A stretch of DNA of 64,000 bases from Clostridiales bacterium (GTDB lineage: Bacteria > Bacillota > Clostridia > Oscillospirales > Oscillospiraceae): NCBI GenBank assembly GCA_022786995.1, contig JALFUW010000071.1, positions 1 to 64,000 on the forward strand, written 5' to 3'. The position numbers and the translations under genes are program-made. The notes below the pieces were generated by a model. The model was not told the origin of the DNA. It saw nothing but the letters and a program-made list of their open reading frames with translations, and made no database searches. Of the stretch, positions 17,315-24,242 are shown one piece after another. Within the stretch, counting starts at the first letter, position 1. Every line of letters begins with the position of its first letter.

Positions 17315-18799
17315 TTACAGAACGGGGATCAGAAGTAGCTGACCAGGGGCCGGTTCTGCCTGCAGCCCGTTTGCTTCCCGGATGGAGCCGACGGTTGCGT
17401 GGGCCGCCTTGGCGATCTGCCACAGGCTTTCATTTCCGGCACGGCGCAAAATCAGGCAGGGGCGGCCGGGATCTGGTTTCCTTTCCTCCCCCAGCGTCAG
17501 ACCCATGACCACAGGAAGCTGCTGCCTCGCGGAAGCGGTCAGCTCCAGCGGCAGCTCTGCCTTCACACTGCCTGCCGATGTCTGAACCGAAGCCGGGGCA
17601 GGTATTGCCGTCAATCTGGTATTCTCGTCGGCGCTCAGATTCAGCGAGCCTTCCCAGCGAACCGTTCCCGCTTCCAGGGATCCATTCTCGTCATAAGAAA
17701 GGTTCTGAAAAACGCCGGGCAGTTCCAGTTCCACGCCGTCACCCCGACACTTCTGCCTGGGAAAGTCCGGCAGAAAGCGTATGTCCGCCGCCGTACCTGT
17801 CTGCGAGGGCAGATTTCCCTGGGCGTATACGGTTTCCCGGCGGTTTTCCAGAATCGTCGGCAGCTCCAGTGTCTGGGACTGAATCGTCAGTTCCTGATTC
17901 GGGCTGTAGGCATCCTCCACCACGCTCAGCTGCTCCCGGTCTGTGATACCGTACTGGGCAGTCAGGCCGCATTTCAATTGAAGAAGCCCCTCGTCGCCCA
18001 GTTCCAGCTCCATGCTGGTAGGACACAAGGCGAAATCCGCCTGGGCCTCCGGCCCATACTCCCCGGAAAGCTCCGCGAACTGGGAAAAGGGCAGATGAAA
18101 GTCCCAGCTGTGGAGCTGCCCGCCCTCACCCCGGTAGAGGATGTGCAGATTGGCCTCCCCCCGGAATACCACCTTTTCCGACAGCACCTTTCGATCGGTC
18201 ACTCTGGGTTCCACATAAAAATAGATGATCTGCTCCGGCTTCGGCAGGTCACCCGGCATGGTCAGTTCCTCGTCCAGTACGAAGGACTTCTCACCGGCCT
18301 CCTTCATGAGCCGCACCGGGTATGTTCGCCGCAGCAGCTCCACTCCTTTGGGTGCCTCTTCCAGCTCAGGTGCCGGGATCTGCACCGGCACGAAGGCTTC
18401 CGCCATTACCCCCATCCCCGCCCGCACAAGAAGCTTTCGTGGGGAAATGCTGCGGGCATCTACAAGTCTCGGCAGCAGTCGCAGCCGAATCTGTCCCTCC
18501 GGCAGATCCTCCGGCAGATCCCAGCGCATCTGGAAGGGAATCCAGCCCTCAATGCACCGCTCTTGGCTGCCATCCTCCGGGGCATACAGCACCCAGACCA
18601 TCATGCCGCCGGCAAAATTTACGGTATCCGTGTCCCACTCTTTGCTGCGCAGAATGGGCTGGCCCCATGCGGACAGAATCCTGCCCACATCCGGCATTCC
18701 CTCCGTCAGTCGGATCTCCTGTGTCTGCTCACTGTTCTGAATCTCCCGCAGCGCAGGGCTCAGGCAGGAAACCTCCCGATTCTGAAAATTCACGTCCAC
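17315..18799 (-). CDS. DUF3794/SPOCS- and LysM-domain protein, probable spore envelope component
   Basis: The 494-aa protein has SPOCS/DUF3794 modules (VGRILSAWGQPILRSKEWDT near residue 40, with further copies in the middle) and a C-terminal LysM domain (SLWQIAKAAHATVGSIREANG, about 450-490). SPOCS-LysM proteins are known from clostridial spore coats and exosporia. There is no signal peptide, as expected of a protein deposited from the mother cell. The start is GTG at 18799 with AAGGAG ten bases upstream; a sigma-E-like promoter precedes it. Spore localisation is inferred from family and promoter. Confidence 0.85.
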   Translation of the reverse strand: MDVNFQNREVSCLSPALREIQNSEQTQEIRLTEGMPDVGRILSAWGQPILRSKEWDTDTVNFAGGMMVWVLYAPEDGSQERCIEGWIPFQMRWDLPEDLPEGQIRLRLLPRLVDARSISPRKLLVRAGMGVMAEAFVPVQIPAPELEEAPKGVELLRRTYPVRLMKEAGEKSFVLDEELTMPGDLPKPEQIIYFYVEPRVTDRKVLSEKVVFRGEANLHILYRGEGGQLHSWDFHLPFSQFAELSGEYGPEAQADFALCPTSMELELGDEGLLQLKCGLTAQYGITDREQLSVVEDAYSPNQELTIQSQTLELPTILENRRETVYAQGNLPSQTGTAADIRFLPDFPRQKCRGDGVELELPGVFQNLSYDENGSLEAGTVRWEGSLNLSADENTRLTAIPAPASVQTSAGSVKAELPLELTASARQQLPVVMGLTLGEERKPDPGRPCLILRRAGNESLWQIAKAAHATVGSIREANGLQAEPAPGQLLLIPVL

Positions 18800-18834
18800 T
18801 GTCGGATCACTCCTTATCCCATTGTGTGTGGTAC

Positions 18835-18863
18835 ATTGTATTCACCGGGGGACAAGAATATGA
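18835..18863 (-). promoter_or_regulatory. Sigma-E-like sporulation promoter of the SPOCS-LysM gene
   Basis: On the minus strand TCATATT (18857-18863) and AATACAAT (18835-18842) are separated by 14 bp. The sigma-E consensus in spore formers is KMATATT, 13-15 bp, CATACAMT, so each box differs by about one base. Transcription would start about 28 nt before the GTG start. No good sigma-A promoter is visible in the gap. Confidence 0.6.
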
Positions 18864-18870
18864 CTATATC

Positions 18871-18904
18871 CAGTTAACAGTTGACAATTGACAGTTGACA
18901 GTTT
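18871..18904. repeat. Solo arm of GTTGACA-type simple repeat
   Basis: CAGTTAACAGTTGACAATTG and following ACAGTTGACAGTT form a tandem of a roughly ten-base word (acagttgaca). The same word builds both arms of the palindrome at 28356-28429, but no inverted partner arm is found here, so this is a single arm. It lies between the SPOCS promoter and the small membrane protein gene. Confidence 0.75.
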
Positions 18905-18925
18905 TGGGTTCGTCTGGGCCAAAGT

Positions 18926-19075
18926 CTATCTTCTGCGCATCACGCAGCATCCAAGAATCAGCAGGATGATGCCGCCGCAGCAGCACAGAAACCAGCTTTC
19001 CAAGCAATGACCGATAATCAGTCCCAGTCCGAAAGCAAGCATACAACACCCATGCAGGTGATTTTTCCGGCACAT
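18926..19075 (-). CDS. Predicted small Cys-rich membrane protein (49 aa)
   Basis: The ORF encodes a short basic N-terminus (MCRKNHLHG), a hydrophobic helix (CMLAFGLGLIIGHCLESWFL), a CCCGG turn, a second hydrophobic stretch (IILLILGCCVM) and a basic end RRR. Seven cysteines in 49 residues and the helix-CCC-helix layout are unlikely by chance and resemble small conserved clostridial membrane proteins, but the function is unknown. The possible RBS (AGGGGG, ten bases before ATG 19075) lies within the 3' arm of the liv terminator, so expression would need readthrough or its own start. Confidence 0.55.
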   Translation of the reverse strand: MCRKNHLHGCCMLAFGLGLIIGHCLESWFLCCCGGIILLILGCCVMRRR

Positions 19076-19080
19076 AAGAA

Positions 19081-19114
19081 ACACACCCCCTGCCATATTA
19101 TGCAGGAGGTGTGT
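19081..19114 (-). terminator. Terminator hairpin of the liv operon
   Basis: Read on the minus strand, ACACACCTCCTGC and GCAGGGGGTGTGT pair over 13 positions with one mismatch around an eight-base loop, followed by TTCTT. It stands 12 bp after the livF stop and so probably ends the liv transcript. Confidence 0.75.
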
Positions 19115-19125
19115 AAATATTTCGT

Positions 19126-19824
19126 TTAACCGCCGAGGTAGGCCTTCTTCACCGCGTCAGAGCTGGCAAGCTCCGGGCCGGTGCCGCTTAAGGTGATCTT
19201 GCCGGTTTCCAGAACGTAGGCCCGGTCGGCAATCTGCAGGGCCTTGCGGGCGTTCTGCTCCACCAAAAGAATGGTGGTGCCCGCCTTGTGCAGCTCCTTG
19301 ATGATCTCAAAGATCTGATCCACCAGAATGGGGGCAAGGCCCATGGAAGGCTCATCGAGCATCATGAGCTTCGGATGGCTCATCAGAGCCCGGGACATGG
19401 CCAGCATCTGCTGCTCGCCGCCGGAGAGGGTGCCCGCAATCTGCTTGCGGCGCTCCTTCAGACGGGGGAAGTAGTTGAACACGGTTTCCAAGTCCGCCTG
19501 GGCCACTTCCTTATTGATGTAGGCACCCATTTCCAGATTCTCCTGCACCGTCATTTGCAGGAAAATACGCCGTCCCTCGGGGACGTGGGCCAGGCCCGTG
19601 CGCAGGAGCTTGTAGGCATCGGTGTGGCCGATGTCCTGACCGCAGAAGGTGATGGAGCCGCTGCGGGGGTGCATGAGACCCGAAACCGTCTTCAGAATGG
19701 TGGACTTGCCCGCGCCGTTGGCGCCGATCAGAGCCACGATCTCGCCCTCGCCTACCTCAAAGGACACGCCCTTGATGGCATGGATGGCGCCGTAGTAGAC
19801 GTGCATATCCTCAATTTTCAGCAT
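19126..19824 (-). CDS. livF: Branched-chain amino acid ABC transporter, ATP-binding protein LivF
   Basis: One of two cytoplasmic ATPases powering high-affinity uptake of Leu, Ile and Val. The 232-aa protein has Walker A GANGAGKST, signature LSGGEQQMLAMSRAL, Walker B LMMLDEPSMGLAP and the switch His in ILLVEQNA. ATG at 19824 (MLKIEDMHVYYG) is chosen because AGGAGG lies ten bases upstream. It overlaps the livG end by 14 bases. It is the last gene of the liv operon. Confidence 0.95.
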   Translation of the reverse strand: MLKIEDMHVYYGAIHAIKGVSFEVGEGEIVALIGANGAGKSTILKTVSGLMHPRSGSITFCGQDIGHTDAYKLLRTGLAHVPEGRRIFLQMTVQENLEMGAYINKEVAQADLETVFNYFPRLKERRKQIAGTLSGGEQQMLAMSRALMSHPKLMMLDEPSMGLAPILVDQIFEIIKELHKAGTTILLVEQNARKALQIADRAYVLETGKITLSGTGPELASSDAVKKAYLGG

Positions 19825-20665
19825 CGGCGCTTTCCTCCTTTCCAAGGTAGGCCTCAATCACCGCGGGGTTGGCCCGGATTTCATCCGGGGTGCCCTTGGC
19901 GATCAGCCGTCCGTAGTTCACCACAGCGATGGCCTCACAGACGTTCATCACCAGATTCATATCGTGCTCGATGAGGAAAATGGCGATGTGGAAGGTATCG
20001 CGGATGCGGCGGATCTGGTGCATCAGTTCGGTGGTCTCGCTGGGGTTCATGCCCGCGGCAGGCTCGTCAAGCAAAATGATGGAGGGGTTGGTTGCCAGGG
20101 CCCGGACAATCTCCAACCGGCGCTGAACACCGTAGGGAAGGCTTCCGGCTTTCACATTGGCAACATCGGCAAGACCCATAAAGTCCAGCAGCTCCATGGC
20201 CTTCTCATTGGCCTTCTTCTCCGCCTTGTAGTAGGAGGGCAGATGCAGAAGGCTGCTGGGGAAGGAGCACTTGATGGCATGGTGCATACCCACCTTCACA
20301 TTATCCAGCGCGGTCATATCGGTGAACAGCCGGATATTCTGGAAGGTACGAGCGATGCCCAGGCGGTTGACCTTGTGGGTGGGCATTCCCTTGATGTCGA
20401 TGCCGTTAATCAGCACGGAGCCGCGGGTGGGCTGGTACACGCCGGTGAGCAGGTTGAAAATGGTGGTCTTGCCCGCGCCGTTGGGGCCGATGAGGCCGGA
20501 AATCTCGGTGGGGCCAACCGTAATGTTGAAGCTGTCCACGGCGGTCAGGCCGCCGAAATCGATACCCAGATTGCGCACATCCAGAACAGGCTGCTTGTCC
20601 TTGTCCTGCTCCCGGAACAGGTTCATGGTAGGAACCTTGATCATTTTCTTGCTGTACTCATTCAT
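19811..20665 (-). CDS. livG: Branched-chain amino acid ABC transporter, ATP-binding protein LivG
   Basis: Second ATPase of the liv transporter. The 284-aa protein has Walker A GPNGAGKTT, the signature region LPYGVQRRLEIVRALA (a LivG-style replacement of LSGGQ), Walker B IILLDEPAAGMNP and IEHDMNLVM. The first 25 residues before the ABC domain (MNEYSKKMIKVPTMNLFREQ) are longer than usual. ATG at 20665 has AGGAGG nine bases upstream. It overlaps the livM stop by eight bases. Confidence 0.95.
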   Translation of the reverse strand: MNEYSKKMIKVPTMNLFREQDKDKQPVLDVRNLGIDFGGLTAVDSFNITVGPTEISGLIGPNGAGKTTIFNLLTGVYQPTRGSVLINGIDIKGMPTHKVNRLGIARTFQNIRLFTDMTALDNVKVGMHHAIKCSFPSSLLHLPSYYKAEKKANEKAMELLDFMGLADVANVKAGSLPYGVQRRLEIVRALATNPSIILLDEPAAGMNPSETTELMHQIRRIRDTFHIAIFLIEHDMNLVMNVCEAIAVVNYGRLIAKGTPDEIRANPAVIEAYLGKEESADAEN

Positions 20666-21728
20666 TGGTTCCCGCCTCCTTCTTCTTAAATACGCCGGAC
20701 ACCTTTGCTCCGATCACAGAGGTAACCTCCTTGATCTTGGGGGACCAGGTGAACAGCATGACCACAATCAGAACAACCGCGTACAGAATCATGCGGTAAT
20801 CCTGAAGGCCCCGCATAGCTTCCGGCAGCACATACAGCACGGCGGCGGAAATGACAGAGCCGAGGATGTTGCCCATGCCGCCCAGCACCACGAACACCAG
20901 AATGTTGATGGAGGTGTTGAAGTTGAACTTGGAAGCGGTAACGGAGGAGTAGTTCAGGCCAAACAAGGCACCAGCCATGCCCGCAAGGAAGGCGGAAACT
21001 ACGAAGGCCTTCATGCGGAAGGCGGTAACGTTGATACCCACGGACTCGGCGGCAATGCGGTTATCCCGGACAGCCCGGATGGCCCGGCCCTCCTTGGAGT
21101 TAATCAGGTTCTGCACAATGAACAGGGTGAACAGCACCAGCAAAAAGCCCATGGTGAAGGTAGCCAGCTTCTGGATGCCGGTAGCGCCAAGGGGGCCGCT
21201 CACGATGTACTTGCCATCCTCTGCCAACTTCATCTTTGTGGTGGACACCGCAATGTGGAAGCCCTCGGAATCGGTGCCGGCGTAGAGGTTGCCGATGATG
21301 TTCTTCATGATCTCGCCGAAGGCCAGGGTCACAATGGCCAGATAGTCGCCCCGCAGCCGCAGGACAGGCACACCAATGAGGAAGCCCACAATTCCGGCAA
21401 GCACGCCGCCGCAGAGCATGGCCAGCAGCAGGCGCAGGAAATCATTGGAGACAACATTGTTCAGAAGCGCCGCGAGAATGATGCCGGAAAAAGCGCCGAT
21501 GCCCATAAAACCGGCATGGCCCAGACTCAGCTCGCCGCAGATGCCTACCAGCAGGTTCAGAGACACCGCCAGAGAAATATACACACAGATGGGAACCAGC
21601 AGACCCTTCATGGAGCTGCCCAGCATTCCGGTGGAATTCGCAACCTGCATCAAAATAAAGGCGGCAATAACCACCAGGTAGGTCACAAGGTTGGTGCGGG
21701 TGGTCTTGTTGTTCAGAATCTTCTTCAT
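20658..21728 (-). CDS. livM: Branched-chain amino acid ABC transporter permease LivM
   Basis: Membrane permease of the liv system, 356 aa with about ten hydrophobic segments. Landmarks are GICGELSLGHAGFMGIGAFSG, RLRGDYLAIVTLAFGEI and GGMGNILGSVISAAVLYVLPE, all typical of LivM. ATG at 21728 is preferred over an in-frame GTG at 21737 because GTGAGG lies eight bases before it. It starts ten bases after the livH stop. Confidence 0.94.
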   Translation of the reverse strand: MKKILNNKTTRTNLVTYLVVIAAFILMQVANSTGMLGSSMKGLLVPICVYISLAVSLNLLVGICGELSLGHAGFMGIGAFSGIILAALLNNVVSNDFLRLLLAMLCGGVLAGIVGFLIGVPVLRLRGDYLAIVTLAFGEIMKNIIGNLYAGTDSEGFHIAVSTTKMKLAEDGKYIVSGPLGATGIQKLATFTMGFLLVLFTLFIVQNLINSKEGRAIRAVRDNRIAAESVGINVTAFRMKAFVVSAFLAGMAGALFGLNYSSVTASKFNFNTSINILVFVVLGGMGNILGSVISAAVLYVLPEAMRGLQDYRMILYAVVLIVVMLFTWSPKIKEVTSVIGAKVSGVFKKKEAGTNE

Positions 21729-21738
21729 AGCCCTCACC

Positions 21739-22620
21739 TCACACCTTTTCCTGAATCTGCTTGCCCAGCAGGCCCGCGGGCTTCACCAGCAGAATGATGA
21801 TCAGAACGGAGAACACGATGGCATCAGAGAACTGGGTGGAAAGATACGCCTTGCTGAAGGTCTCGATGATGCCAAGCAGGATACCGCCCAGCATGGCGCC
21901 GGGAATGGAGCCGATGCCGCCGAAGACGGCAGCGGTAAAGGCCCGGATACCGGGCATGGAGCCGGTGGTGGGCTGGAGCGTTGGCACGGTAGAGCACAGC
22001 AGCACGCCCGCAATCGCCGCCAGGGCCGAGCCGATGGCGAAGGTGGTGGAGATGGTCTGGTTGACGTTGATGCCCATGAGCTGGGCCGCGTCCCGATCCT
22101 CAGACACCGCCCGCATGGCCTTGCCGGTACGGGTCTTGCCGGTGAACAGCGTCAGGCCCACCATGACTAAGATGCACACCGCCACGGTCAGCAGCACCTC
22201 GCCGGTGATGACGATCTTGCCGTCCGCCAGAGAAATGGGCTTCATTGTGACGATGGAAGTGAAGTTCTTGGGGCTGGAGGACCAGATCAGCTGAGCGGCG
22301 TTCTGCAGGAAGTAGCTGACACCGATGGCGGTGATCAGAACAGCCAGACTGGGGGTTCCCCGGAGGGGCTTATAGGCAAGGCCCTCGATGGTGATGCCCA
22401 AAAGCGTACACACCACAACCGCCGCGATGACGGATACCCAGGCGGGAAGGCCCAAGTAGCTTGTGACGCAGAAGGAAATATAGGCGCCCACCATGATGAC
22501 GTCACCGTGGGCAAAGTTCAGCATCTTGGCAATACCGTAGACCATGGTATAGCCCAGCGCGATGATGGCATACACCGAGCCGATACTGATGCCGTTGATC
22601 AGATACTGTAAAATCTGCAT
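21739..22620 (-). CDS. livH: Branched-chain amino acid ABC transporter permease LivH
   Basis: Partner permease to LivM, 293 aa with about eight membrane segments. It has NGISIGSVYAIIALGYTMVYG at the start, KMLNFAHGDVIMVGAY, the EAA-like RTGKAMRAVSEDRDAAQLMG loop and FGGIGSIPGAMLGGILLG. ATG at 22620 has AGAGG seven bases upstream; the longer in-frame reading adds unlikely residues. A hairpin separates it from livK. Confidence 0.94.
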   Translation of the reverse strand: MQILQYLINGISIGSVYAIIALGYTMVYGIAKMLNFAHGDVIMVGAYISFCVTSYLGLPAWVSVIAAVVVCTLLGITIEGLAYKPLRGTPSLAVLITAIGVSYFLQNAAQLIWSSSPKNFTSIVTMKPISLADGKIVITGEVLLTVAVCILVMVGLTLFTGKTRTGKAMRAVSEDRDAAQLMGINVNQTISTTFAIGSALAAIAGVLLCSTVPTLQPTTGSMPGIRAFTAAVFGGIGSIPGAMLGGILLGIIETFSKAYLSTQFSDAIVFSVLIIILLVKPAGLLGKQIQEKV

Positions 22621-22709
22621 AGGATACCTCTCTTTAGATTGTAATGTCGACAGCCTATGACAGCCCTTCCTGCTTGCGGCTCTCATGGACTGCCGAAAAA
22701 ACAGCGTTT

Positions 22710-22739
22710 GGGAAGGGAAGGTTTTGGCCTTCCCTTCCC
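22710..22739 (-). terminator. Strong stem-loop between livK and livH
   Basis: GGGAAGGGAAGG (22710-22721) and CCTTCCCTTCCC (22728-22739) form a perfect 12-bp stem with a six-base loop just after livK. There is no immediate U run on the minus strand. Such hairpins commonly stabilise the upstream message or cause partial termination, so that the binding protein is made in excess over the permeases. Confidence 0.7.
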
Positions 22740-22757
22740 GTCATTGGGATCAGATGA

Positions 22758-23909
22758 TTAAGCCATGGGAGTGTAGGCACCGCCCGTAACAACCATCGCG
22801 GCAGGAGCCTTGGAGATCATACCGTTGGCGTCCCAGGTCATGCCCTTGCCGGTCAGGCCGTCAACCTTCATAGTTGCGAACTGCTTCTGCAGGGCAGCGC
22901 AGACATCGGCAGCGGGAGTGGAGCCGTCCACATCGGCGGCAACACAGGCGTTGTACAGAGCATAGATGACGTCGTAGCCGTCAGCGGCGAACTGGTTGGG
23001 CACCTTGCCGCCGTTGTTGGCCTTGAACTGCTCAACAAACTTGACGGTGGCGTCGTCGGTGGCGTTGGCATCGAAGGGGGTCATCAGAACCAGGCCCTCA
23101 GCCAGGGAGGTATCGAAGCCTTCCACGTTCAGGATGCCGTCCATGCCGTCGCAGCCGAAGAAGGTGGGAGCGTAGCCCACAGTGTTGGCGTAGGTCAGAA
23201 CCTGAGCGGCCTCGGTGTAGTAGAAGGGCAGGAACACCAGATCGCAGCCGGCATCCTTACACATGTTCACCTGAGTGGACAGGTCGGCCTTGTTATCAGC
23301 CGTGAAAGCAGCGTCGTCAACGGCAACGTTCAGGCCCAGCTCGGAAGCCTTGGTCAGGAAGCCGTCCACGATGCCGGTGGAGTAAGCGTCGGAGGAGTCG
23401 TAGATAACACCGATGGTGGCATCGGGCCACTTGTTCTTCATCAGCTCAGCGGCAGAAGCACCCTGGTTGGGGTCGGTGAAGCACATCTGGTAGACGTTGG
23501 AGCCGGTCATAGCCACGTCCACAGCAGAGGCGGAGGGAGTCAGCATGAAGATACCGTCGTTGACGGTCTCAGCGGCGATGGCCAGGGAGGAGCCGGTGGT
23601 AACGGCGCCGGCCAGGATCTGCATGCCCCAGTCCTTCAGGGAGTTGTAGGCGGAGACAGCCTTATCGGAGCCGTCGGCCTCGTCGTCCTCGGACTTGAAC
23701 TCGATCTGCAGACCGCCCTTGGCGTTGATCTCAGCGACAGCAATTTCCATGCCGCCGCGGACAGCCAGGCCGTACTCGGAAGCACCGCCGGTCATGGGGC
23801 CGGACAGGCCGATTTTCAGAGCCGTGTTCTTGCTCTTGGAGGAACCACAGCCCGCGAGCATGCCGACAACCATCAGGCAAGCCAGCAGCAAAGCAACAAA
23901 CTTTTTCAT
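22758..23909 (-). CDS. livK: Branched-chain amino acid ABC transporter substrate-binding lipoprotein LivK
   Basis: Extracellular binding protein that delivers Leu/Ile/Val, or related amino acids, to LivHM. The 383-aa protein has a lipoprotein signal peptide (MKKFVALLLACLMVVGMLAGC, lipobox LAGC, Cys 21), a Ser/Lys-rich linker and a type I periplasmic-binding fold (LKIGLSGPMTGGASEYG onward). ATG at 23909 has AAGGAG nine bases upstream. It is the first structural gene after a promoter, leader ORF and terminator-like structure. Exact ligand specificity cannot be read from sequence. Confidence 0.93.
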   Translation of the reverse strand: MKKFVALLLACLMVVGMLAGCGSSKSKNTALKIGLSGPMTGGASEYGLAVRGGMEIAVAEINAKGGLQIEFKSEDDEADGSDKAVSAYNSLKDWGMQILAGAVTTGSSLAIAAETVNDGIFMLTPSASAVDVAMTGSNVYQMCFTDPNQGASAAELMKNKWPDATIGVIYDSSDAYSTGIVDGFLTKASELGLNVAVDDAAFTADNKADLSTQVNMCKDAGCDLVFLPFYYTEAAQVLTYANTVGYAPTFFGCDGMDGILNVEGFDTSLAEGLVLMTPFDANATDDATVKFVEQFKANNGGKVPNQFAADGYDVIYALYNACVAADVDGSTPAADVCAALQKQFATMKVDGLTGKGMTWDANGMISKAPAAMVVTGGAYTPMA

Positions 23910-23938
23910 AATGTATTCTCCTTTTCTCAATAAACTAT

Positions 23939-23991
23939 AAAAAAGCGGACACGCACCTTTGCGCAGCCGCTTTCCCATACAATCGGAAAAC
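23939..23991 (-). promoter_or_regulatory. Terminator/antiterminator-like structure before livK
   Basis: On the minus strand AAAGCGG (23967-23973) pairs with CCGCTTT (23942-23948), with further inner GCG pairs, followed by a run of six T, which looks like an intrinsic terminator. An alternative hairpin, GTTTTCC (23985-23991) with GGAAAGC (23969-23975), uses the same 5' arm and would exclude it. It begins shortly after the stop of the 41-codon ORF and ends about 30 bp before livK. The layout fits attenuation; this is inferred. Confidence 0.55.
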
Positions 23992-23995
23992 CCGG

Positions 23996-24121
23996 TTACG
24001 CCTCCGTTTCGGTAATTCGTACGCACAGCGCACGGAAAGACACTACCAGTACATCGGCAGCGTCCAAGCGGCGGGTAATTCGGGCGGCAGAGTACACCGC
24101 AGTGCTTTTCATCTTATTCAT
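23996..24121 (-). CDS. 41-residue ORF at the head of the liv operon (possible leader peptide)
   Basis: The peptide begins MNKMKSTAVYSAARITRRLD and continues AADVLVVSFRALCVRITETE, ending in Ala. It has a strong AGGAGG RBS and a near-consensus promoter, so it is very likely translated. No known family is recognised. Residues 24-27 (VLVV) plus nearby L, V and I codons make branched-chain stalling conceivable, but the run is weaker than in classical leucine or isoleucine-valine leaders. It could instead be an independent small protein. Its stop lies about 22 bp before the alternative hairpins. Confidence 0.6.
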   Translation of the reverse strand: MNKMKSTAVYSAARITRRLDAADVLVVSFRALCVRITETEA

Positions 24122-24153
24122 CACGCTGTACCTCCTCCTTCGAACTTGCGAGT

Positions 24154-24182
24154 ATTGTATCTCACTGAAAGACATTTGTCAA
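24154..24182 (-). promoter_or_regulatory. Strong sigma-A promoter of the liv operon
   Basis: TTGACA (24177-24182, consensus) and TACAAT (24154-24159) with a 17-bp spacer on the minus strand. Transcription would start near 24147, about 25 nt before the leader ORF. Confidence 0.85.
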
Positions 24183-24186
24183 CGCA

Positions 24187-24218
24187 GAAAACACCACAGA
24201 TTCCTCTGCGGTGTTTTC
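24187..24218 (-). terminator. Terminator after the rodA-pbp pair
   Basis: On the minus strand GAAAACACCGCAGA and TCTGTGGTGTTTTC form a 14-position stem with one mismatch and loop GGAA, 25 bp after the PBP stop. The T run forms part of the stem. It separates the PBP operon from the liv promoter. Confidence 0.75.
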
Positions 24219-24242
24219 CTGCTTTTTGTGTAAAATTGACAA

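Noticed and set aside
18864..19073. 69-aa minus-strand ORF beginning MPEKSPAWVLYACF.
   Set aside because: It overlaps the more convincing Cys-rich membrane ORF in another frame and ends in residues encoded by the simple repeat (VNCQLSTVNW).
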